Shown: one piece after another, positions 56,786-64,000 of the stretch
Position numbering within the stretch: the stretch's first letter is position 1
Layout: the number at the start of each line of letters is the position of its first letter
DNA from: Rhizomys pruinosus
Lineage: Eukaryota > Chordata > Mammalia > Rodentia > Spalacidae
DNA: 64,000 bases
Direction of reading: 5' to 3'
Assembly: GCA_009823505.1 (NCBI GenBank)
Contig: VZQC01008895.1
Location: 650,833 to 714,832 of the forward strand
The notes under the pieces: generated by a model
Databases searched by the model: none
The model's input: the letters and a program-made list of their open reading frames with translations, nothing else
Told to the model about the DNA's origin: nothing
Position numbers and translations under genes: made by a program

Positions 56786-56803
56786 AGAGAGAGAGAGAGG
56801 AAG

Positions 56804-56839
<36 letters not shown>
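56786..56839. repeat. (GA)n microsatellite at the apex edge
   Basis: About 54 bases of GA repeats with two interruptions. The inverted repeat turns around just beyond it. Confidence 0.95.
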
Positions 56840-56842
<3 letters not shown>

Positions 56843-57114
56843 CTACACTCCCCTTCCCTTCCCATTCCCTTCCTTCGCACTTACTTGGCGCCTTCCGTCC
56901 CCTTCCCTTCCCTCCCCCTCCCCTTCCGCCTGCAGCCCCTTCCCCGTGGTTCCCGTTTCTTTTAAGAAAAGCTTTGCTTTGTTACCTCGTCTTTTTCTTT
57001 TCTCTCCTCTCCCCTCTCGTCCTTCCTCGTCTCCTCTTCCTCGCTCATCCCAGTCTCTCTCTCGCTTCGCGCTACTGCACTCTCAGACACGTCTTCTCTA
57101 TTTGCTCCTCTCTC
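56796..57114. other. Apex of the inverted repeat: pyrimidine-rich, unpaired
   Basis: About 320 bases of C/T-rich sequence (gatccctacactccccttcc onward) with no clean match in either arm. Its right part (agtctctctctcgcttcgcg to 'tctctatctcttcag') looks like a garbled reverse copy of the GA tract on the left. It would be the turn-around point of a fold-back read or the spacer of a palindrome. Confidence 0.8.
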
Positions 57115-57547
57115 TATCTCTTCAGTCGATTCTTTCTATTTTTATATCAGTTTACAAAGCATCAGCAATTTGGGGCACGGCCAGATGGCTTCGGATATCA
57201 ACCTCCTGCTCTCACAAGAAGACCTAGCTGTTGTAAGTTGCCAACATCTGGATCTAGTAATCAAAAAAAACAACCACCTCTAATTCCTGTTCCACAGGAT
57301 CTGAATTCTCTTCTGATGCCATGGAGTCCCTGTACTCAGTGGTGCACAGAACCTTGCCTTCACACGAGACAACACAATTATTGAACAAAATAACGCATCT
57401 TTGAAAACTAATGGGTTGTTTATATCATGGACTTTTTGTACATGAATTAAATCCCTTTGGCCATAGTACATACCCGCTATTAGAGCTTTTATATTTCCTT
57501 TGCCTCCGTTCCGTTCCCTATCCCACAACTGTACTGAGCACCCTCTT

Positions 57548-57806
57548 TTTTTTTTTCTTTCTTCTTTTTTTTGTAGTGTATGGAATGTGTACTGGGGGGG
57601 GGGGGTTGATGTCAGTATTGTGCGACCTGTTCGTTGGCAAGCGCACGGAAGTCAGACAGTAGCATCGTATTCCCTGGAACTGGAGTTTCTCCTGGGAATT
57701 GGAGGTTACAGAACGGTTTCAGCCGCCATGTGGGGTGGTGGTTGAGAACTGGGCCCTCTGCAAGCAGTGGGGTAGCTCTGAACCACTAGGCTGCTCTCCA
57801 GCCCCA
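57548..57806 (-). repeat. Garbled mirror of the B2 at 56,152
   Basis: 'ctggaactggagtttctcct' 'gggaattggagg', 'agccgccatgtggggtggtg' and 'aaccactaggctgctctcca' 'gcccc' are the young B2 in reverse with many small insertions. It includes 12 consecutive G (57,594-57,605) absent from the clean copy. Confidence 0.9.
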
Positions 57807-57989
57807 CAGCACCCTCTTTTACCTATATGTCTCTCTCCTACTTCCTAGGTAAGTACTCAAGTGGATTTCTGCTGTCAGCACAATGTAAAGCCCAGGCTGG
57901 AGCCCAAGCGTGCAAGGACTCCTGAGTGGGCCTTTGTGGTTGACCCTGGGAAAATGTCTTTGCGTAGGGCAGTTGTTTTTGAGCAGGGA

Positions 57990-58530
57990 ATTTCTTTAGG
58001 TACTGTGTTTGATAGGTTTTTGCCAACCTGACTCAACAGAGAGTCCCAGGGAATGTGGAACAAAAGTCAGCTGGGGAGTAGAGGAGGGGAGAGAAGAGGG
58101 GGGGGGGAGGGGGAGGAGAAGGGGGAGGGGGGGTAGGGGGGGGGGGGGGGGAGGGGGGGAGAAGGGGAAGGGAGAATGGACAGGAGGAAAGGGGGAAGGC
58201 TCGGGAGATACATGTGAAGGAGAGCAAGATGAGTACTATCAGTCACACTTGGCCTGTGCTAATTAGTTTGAGATGACATTGTTATTGTTTTGGAGGGAAA
58301 CTGAACGATGGGGCATGAGACATGAAGGTTGTGATAAGAGAGTAGCGTGGAGCATACATTGGTGATTAGCCATGCGTTTCCTCCCATGGTTTGGTCTGTC
58401 TTACATATTGCGTGTCTCGAAGTGTAAGTTTCTGCTTTGTGTCTTCCAATGCTGATGACGGATGGTAGGCTGTAAAATAAAATAAAGCCTTTCTCTCCGT
58501 GAGGTTGCCTTTGTCAGTGTTTATCACAGC
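57990..58530 (-). repeat. Garbled mirror of the repeat at 55,620
   Basis: 'ttgccaacctgactcaacag' at the left and 'aaataaagcctttctctccg' then 'cagtgtttatcacagcagca' at the right mirror the clean repeat. The middle is replaced by a purine-rich block and unmatched words. Confidence 0.85.
58081..58200. repeat. G-rich block with a 16-G run
   Basis: Nearly pure G/A over about 120 bases, with 16 consecutive G at 58,136-58,151. No counterpart exists at the matching position of the left arm (around 55,850-55,900). Confidence 0.95.
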
Positions 58531-59279
58531 AGCAGCAAAGCGCAGTGGGACACCTGCACGCCTCTGCATTCAGGAGGAGCTCTCACCTTTCAGATGGACT
58601 AGGGGGTGCCATTTGCACAGTAGGATCTGTCAAGGAGTGGGTCTTGCTCTGTTGCTCCAATGTGATGGGCATGTGAGTTTTTTTTTCTAATGCTACTCAC
58701 GTCTTTAACAATTAGAGATGCTTTGTCTATGTCCTCCTCATGTACAACTATAAACTTACAGTGCTATCCTCACTAAATTCTACATTGTCCAGTCTTTGTG
58801 TTCTTTCATACTGTAGATCTGATTGAGAGCTATGAGCAGTAACTGTACCACAGGGCAAATGTCTTATTGTCTTGAAATTTCCTGTGCCAAACAAATATCT
58901 TTTGCTCTTGATTTCACCTGCCCTCCATTTTTCAGGGCATTGCAGAATGCAGCCGGATTGTTGTCCAGAACACAGGATGAAAGGTCTCTGCTCAGGTGTA
59001 GTCCTCAGTTCTGCAATGTCTTTGTTTTCTCTTTGAAAACTCCATGACTGGAGCCTTCACAGGGGACAGTTCTCTGGAAGCACCCTGGTGCTCTAACTCC
59101 TCACCAGAATGGGCCGATTACTCTCTGCTGCAGTGTGTTACGTAAGGGTCGTTGATAGCCTGCAGTTCTAAACTCTCCCTCATTCTCTTAGGAATCCATT
59201 CCAAAAGCCTATGTATAACATGGTCAGGGTTTATCACAGCAACAAAACATGAAACCATTCCCTAGGTAGCTTAATTTTC

Positions 59280-59640
59280 TGTTTGTCAATGTTTTGTTTC
59301 ACATATGCTGTACAAAATACTTGATAAGAGGAGCAACTTTAAAGAAAGAAGAGAATTTTGTCACTTATGGCTCACATTTTAAGAAGGGATGCCATTCATA
59401 GCCTGACAAGGAAGAGGTGGTGAGAACAGGGAGACAACATGTTACATGCATCGTGGCCCCAGTCAGCAGCAGAAAGAGGGCGTCTGGTGCTCAGCATGAC
59501 TTGCTGATTGTTTTTATTCAGTCTAGAGACCCCCATCCATGGAATGGTTCTGGGCACGTTCAGGGTTGATCTTTCCTCCTTAATTAAAACTTTCCAGTAA
59601 GGTACACCTTCTAGAAATTCTAAATCCTATTTTCAACAAC
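59280..59640 (-). repeat. Mirror of the LTR-like repeat at 54,576
   Basis: Reverse complement of 54,576-54,930, for example 'ccatccatggaatggttctg' and 'gttcagggttgatctttcct', with scattered changes. Confidence 0.9.
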
Positions 59641-60440
59641 AAATGACAATCAAGATTAACTACCATACTCTCTTAAGTTGCTTATAAGATATTTGGCCAG
59701 AGGGATTAGTAAAGTAATGGAGACCAATGGATCATGCAGTGAGTCTATTTTTATTTTGGTAGAGAGCATATACTGATTTCCATAACAGCTAGGCTAATTT
59801 ACATCCCATAAACAGTGAATAGAGGTCCCTTTCTCCCGATATTCATCTGTATGTGATTGATATATTGTTTGCTTTCTTGGTGATAGACATGTCTGATTGT
59901 TGTGAGAGTGGAACTCATGATCTGGTTTTGATTTGGATACTTTCCCCATAACTAAAGTGTGTTGAAAAGTATATCATTGTATTTTATGGCGCACATGTAC
60001 TTTTAAAAAGGTATCTGCTCATTTCCGTCACTCAGTTTTTTATTAGGTATTTGAATTTTGGGATGTTTCCATCTTTTGACTTTTTATCCAGGTATTGATC
60101 TACCTCCCAATGAATCAGTAGCAAAGATTTGTTGTTCATTTCATGGAGGTCTACTCTAGATTGTCTCTTCTAGATAATGATACTTTTGTCGATTTGAAGA
60201 CTTCAAAATTCAGTTTAATCTACATTTTTGGGTAAATTTTTTTTATGTGGGGATCTTGTTATCAAAATGTTTTTGCCTATACCTCTATCTTGAAAGGTTT
60301 GGCTTAAGTTTTTCTTATAGATTTGGAATTTAAGGAGTAAAAGGACAGCACAGCTGAAATCTTTAATATTCTTTTACTTTATTTTGTATCAGTTGAGATA
60401 AGAAATCTACTTTCAGTCTTCGTATTCGTCTGGAGGTTGT
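59641..60440 (-). repeat. Mirror of the old L1 fragment at 53,690
   Basis: 'acataactgattt'-like and 'ttttgcctatacctctatct' 'tgaaaggtttggcttaag' match the clean arm in reverse. Several patches, e.g. near 60,340, are scrambled. Confidence 0.88.
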
Positions 60441-60829
60441 CGCTCTGTGTGGTAGTTGTTATAAGTGAGGGGATTGGTGCTAAAATTAATGACTTCAAAG
60501 ACTATGAATTGATACATTTAAATGGAGAACTACGTGCTGTTAGACAACATGGTGCGTTGAAATTTCTTAGTACCACAATTGTTCTTGGCTCTCCGATGTC
60601 TGTTTCTTATGTCACTGGTCACAAATAGGGCGGTGGAGATGAACACAGTTTTCCAGGCCATTGAATCTATTGCGGTCTTGTCTAGTCAGATCACCAGATG
60701 TTATTGAGATAATAAATGCTAATTGAACTATAATTGGAATCAATATTGAGCTATTATAGCCACTCCTACACTTGGAACCACACTTTCGCTCTGCAGTTGC
60801 ATGTTGGTGGGCAGGGTTGGGATGGCACA

Positions 60830-61060
60830 GAGGGTGCAATCGGCCCTGTGGAGACAGAAGTATGCATCTTTGGATGTCGTTCTCAAATCAGTCTCCAGCA
60901 TTGTTTTTTGAGGCAGGTCTCCTCTGAACTGGGCTTGCTGAATTTGGCGAGACTGGCTGGCCTGGCCGCCCCCGAGAGCCTCATTGTTCTCTACATAGCA
61001 TCAGACTATGTGGGATTTCAGGCATTTGAACGGCACTATTAACAAATAACCTCGCCCAAC
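60830..61060 (-). repeat. Garbled mirror of the B3-like SINE at 53,280
   Basis: The clean element's reverse complement is only partly recognisable ('ttgttttttgaggcaggtct', 'gactggctggcctggccgcc'). The 102-codon frame at 60,734-61,042 arises from this noisy sequence and is not a gene. Confidence 0.75.
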
Positions 61061-61498
61061 TAATACAAGTTTCTATAGGGGAGGAATGAAACTTGAATTT
61101 GTTAATTAAATGAGGAGTTGCCTTTTCACTGTCTCTGCCATCTTTTATATCTAAAAGTTGGCATTAATTTTTGCTATGCTCATTCTGCCATGGGATAATG
61201 TGTTGATTTTTTATTTACCATCTTAACTAGTTCAAAAATTTTACTTGGTTGTTTCCATTATGACATCTTTTATCTCAAGTAACTAATGCAGGATCTTGTC
61301 CGACTAGGAAGTGTGAATGTTACAAAACCAGAGATCATGAAAATATCAACGGGTTTGATCTATGGACTAAGCTGATCTCCTTGGAGCCAGTTCTGGCTAC
61401 ACGCATGGGGTGCGGACTTCTGTAGCCGGGGGGGATGATGGATTTCCCAGGGTTCGCCATCCTAAAATGGAATCTTAAAGAAGAAAAAAAGATTTCTG

Positions 61499-61790
61499 GG
61501 GGCTGAGAGAGGATGGCGGCATAGAGGCGGTTAAGAGCGTCCGACCCAGCTCTTTAAACAGGAGGACCGGGGAGTTCGAATCCCCAGCACGCCACATGGT
61601 GGCCGAGAAGAGCCAGCTCTGAAAACTCCAATTCCAGGAGAAACTCCAGTCTCCATGGTGGATCCGCGAGTACCCTCTTGCTAGACCTCCGGCGGCGTTG
61701 CACGATACACGGTGGTGCACAGACTTGCAGCAGATGCAGACCAGACAGTCTTCATACAGCATACAATAAATAATAAAATAATAAAAAAAA
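61499..61790 (+). repeat. Garbled mirror of the B2 at 52,627
   Basis: About 50 bases longer than the clean copy through scattered one- to few-base insertions ('ggctgagagaggatggcggc' for the usual ggctggagagatggcc; 'caggaggaccggggagttcg' for aggacccgggttcg). Confidence 0.92.
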
Positions 61791-63529
61791 CAAGATTCTG
61801 AATCTCAGCAGCAAAGCGTCATTCCAACTCAAATGCTGTCGTTGGCCTTATCTCACTGGATCTCCCAATCACTGTGGAGTGCTGGGATTGAAAGAAAATG
61901 TTGCGAACCAGATCAACACACCCGAGGCATGTTTTTAAGGGGTTTAGAATTAAGGCAAGAGAAAGTTTCCCTTATTAAATGATAAGAAAAATGTTCGGGG
62001 TCCTCCGTTTGAGGTCGGCGATAGTGGCAACGTCCGATTGGTAAAGAGGGCAGAAAAAAAAGAAAAAAGGAAAAATAAACATGTTTTGTTTTTGGTGGAG
62101 GGAGTAAAGAAATGGGTGTCAGGGAACGCACTCAGGGCGGTTTCTATGGGTAGCCCAATGGCGTTGAAGAAAAATAAAAGGAGAACCATGCTGTGTGTCC
62201 AATAGAGAATTTATTGTACAGTAGATACTGAAGAAAGGGGGTGTATAAATGGAAAATCATAGAATCATATTTGGTAATTGCATTCCGCCTGTAACAAAGT
62301 AATTCTTACTCCTGACGGTACCAAAACATGGTGTAGGGTTTAGATTTGGCACTGGAACTATGGCTTTGCCATCCCCATGGGTTTAGTAATAAGTCTGTTG
62401 GTTTCTCGCTATCTTGCTCATAGGTATGCTGAGGGAGAAGGAGAGTGTGTTCTCTGATTTTGGGGTCTAGCAAAGTGTAAGATAATTGTGGCTTATGAGA
62501 TAAAGCAGCACGCGTGGTCTTAACGGTCAGTCAGTCTCCTAGCTGCCTAGCAGCCCAGTCATTAAACAAAGTCTTGATGCAAGAGGCCCTAGCGCTAGTT
62601 CAAGAGCCTGAAAAAAGGAGTGGGGTTCTGCGCTTTATCGGGTGGGAAGGCAAGATTCATAGATTAAGAAGGCCGGCCCATGCAAGGAAGCCTATTGATG
62701 CTTCTCTTTGGCTCACATCAGAAAAAACTATATAGGGGAGGGAAAACTAAGTGAGGATCAGGATATCAGGGTCAGAGTGTATCTCGACCAGGACTTGGCA
62801 ATTCCGTGGCTTATGTGATCGCAAGAGAAGTGGAGGATTGCTTCTTGGATTTAAGTAAGGAAATGGAAATAATCACCAAGATACTGAAGTGATCAAAACT
62901 TGTTTCATGATTTTATAAATTTGCATATCAATTTCTCTTTTTGTACTAAATGCATATACATACACTGTAATAAAAAGTGAATCTTAAACATATTTATATG
63001 TAAACACATTTATATAACTATCTTAGGCTATCTAATTTGTGACCTAAACAATAAATCAACCAACTTCTTATTAATAATAAACCCTAGCTTGCTACAAATG
63101 AAATTATTTTGATATGTTAATTTTGTAAAAAGTGTGCAAGTCTAGTCTGGCCATTATTTTATGATCATGATTCCCTCGCCCAAACCACAGTTGGTGGGTT
63201 AGCCCTGTTTCCACAAGGACTTAGAGTCTTTTCAAGGAACTTAAGGTTTTAGCATCATTAGCTACTTGAACCAATGCTCATTCATTTATCCAAAATCAAT
63301 ATCGAGTATTTTCTACCAGACATCTAAAGAACATAATATATTCCCATAAGCAACACATCTTCAGTAAGAGCATGCATATTTATTTAGTTAGTGATTCTGG
63401 TACTAGAGATCAAACCCAAGTCCTATGCAGCCAAGCAAGTTGGCGCGACCAGTAAACACTACTGTTGTTTTTTTCCTTATGGCATAGTTAAAAAGAGTAG
63501 CCAGAAATGCAGTTCTAAGGCTCTGATGG

Positions 63530-63645
63530 AGATGGGTGGGGCACAAGTGGGGCAAGGTCAGAGTTGAAATGTTGGTAAATTGGGTGTGGTATGAAGGGAT
63601 GCACAAGCGGGTCAATAAAGAATTGGCTTGTGGAAAAAAAAAACA
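63530..63645 (+). repeat. Garbled mirror of the L1 3' end at 50,950
   Basis: 'ggatgcacaagcgggtcaat' and 'aaagaattggcttgtggaaa' echo the reversed L1 3' end with many changes. Confidence 0.7.
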
Positions 63646-63856
63646 AACAATGGGCATTATTTCATATGAGTGTTTCATATATATATATATATATCTATAA
63701 TATATAATATTGATAGTACTTTTGTTTTTACTTGCGTTAATTACTTGCTCCCCACTGGCCTGCCCTGTCGCCCTATCCCAGACCTGTTTGCTGATCAAAT
63801 CTCTTCCATAAGTAGCCGGATCCGTTCTGCTTTCATGTCATATACATTGGTTACTT

Positions 63857-63858
<2 letters not shown>

Positions 63859-63911
<53 letters not shown>
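63859..63911. repeat. 53-base T homopolymer
   Basis: Uninterrupted run of T replacing the mixed A/T tail of the B2 at the mirrored position (about 50,720-50,766). Confidence 0.97.
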
Positions 63912-63913
<2 letters not shown>

Positions 63914-64000
63914 CTACATGTATGTAAGTGGTTTTGTGTTGTGCAATGCCGCGAGGTCAGCAGAGGGAAGAGATCGGCAGAGGTCTTGTCCCTGGAACGG
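63912..64000 (-). repeat. Garbled mirror of the B2 at 50,506, cut by the window end
   Basis: 'ttttgtgttgtgcaatgccg' 'cgaggtcagcagaggg' and 'gtccctggaacgg' are the reversed young B2 with gaps and insertions. Confidence 0.9.

Larger units (their letters stand above)
50625..56795 (+). repeat. Left arm of a very large inverted repeat (clean copy)
   Basis: This segment recurs as its reverse complement at about 57,115-64,000. Check pairs: 'ggtacagttactgctcatag' at about 55,334 answers 'ctatgagcagtaactgtacc' at about 58,831; 'gatgttggcaac' at 56,670-56,681 answers 'gttgccaacatc' at 57,237-57,248; 'tgaataatgcc' at 50,940-50,950 answers 'ggcattatttca' at 63,653. Repeats here are well formed with intact target-site duplications, so this arm appears to be the true sequence. 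Confidence 0.95.
57115..64000 (-). repeat. Right arm of the large inverted repeat (noisy copy)
   Basis: Reverse complement of about 50,625-56,795 in the same order, but about 0.7 kb longer. Long stretches match almost base for base (for example 58,620-58,960 and 62,990-63,120). Others are peppered with extra bases, homopolymer runs and scrambled words, concentrated where the left arm has SINE or low-complexity sequence. Frames in this arm should not be read as genes. It continues past the window end. Confidence 0.93.

Noticed and set aside
58081..58200. G-rich tract as a G-quadruplex regulatory element
   Set aside because: No counterpart in the clean arm; most likely sequencing noise.
60437..61042. 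Right-arm frames of 63-102 codons without left-arm equivalents
   Set aside because: They arise from the noisy copy; the clean left arm has no matching open frame.
50625..64000. Inverted repeat as a Y-palindrome-like or amplicon gene-conversion system
   Set aside because: Differences are one-sided, insertion-dominated and homopolymer-rich, opposite to the near-identity expected from arm-to-arm gene conversion. Kept only as an alternative in the findings.

Overview
The window looks like intergenic or intronic nuclear DNA of a muroid rodent. It carries rodent-restricted SINEs (B1, B2, B3, B4 and the ID_B1 composite), many L1 copies, rodent-type MaLR-like LTRs, much (CT)n/(GA)n/(CA)n and (GAAA)n, and a thin background of old mammalian repeats (MIR, L1M). 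The commonest young SINE is a B2 variant with an internal 17-bp duplication. I do not recall this variant from mouse or rat, so the species may be a cricetid or another less familiar muroid; that is inference. I found no intact protein-coding gene and no tRNA or rRNA gene. The long reading frames are L1 debris, microsatellites, SINEs read in frame, or chance frames in the CpG island.

Layout. 1-9.4 kb: old SINEs and MaLR-like LTRs in unassigned sequence. 9.4-11.3 kb: a GC-rich, CpG-dense block, the only good promoter or first-exon candidate. It has a perfect GTGAGT splice donor on the minus strand and an ATG in strong context on the plus strand, and I could not name the gene. 11.3-25 kb: microsatellites, MIR and L1M relics and young B2 insertions. 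25.6-32.3 kb: a nearly complete but dead minus-strand L1 with ORF1 and ORF2 remains and a 5' end built of ~150-bp tandem units; a B2 and a B1 have landed in it. 35.6-37.0 kb: a nested B1/L1/B2 stack. 38-41.3 kb: an older plus-strand L1 split by another repeat. 41.4-46.9 kb: a run of minus-strand L1 3' fragments, one interrupted by an unidentified A-tailed insert. 47-50.9 kb: older plus-strand L1 pieces with B2 copies.

50.6 kb to the window end: the most striking structure. The sequence from about 50.6 to 56.8 kb reappears as its reverse complement from about 57.1 to 64.0 kb, around a ~320-bp pyrimidine-rich apex, in the same order and including the same young insertions. The right arm is about 0.7 kb longer. 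It carries scattered small insertions, runs of 12 and 16 G and 53 T, and scrambled patches where the left arm has clean repeat sequence. This fits an uncorrected fold-back long read at an assembly edge better than a biological palindrome. Right-arm features should be treated as noisy duplicates of left-arm ones.
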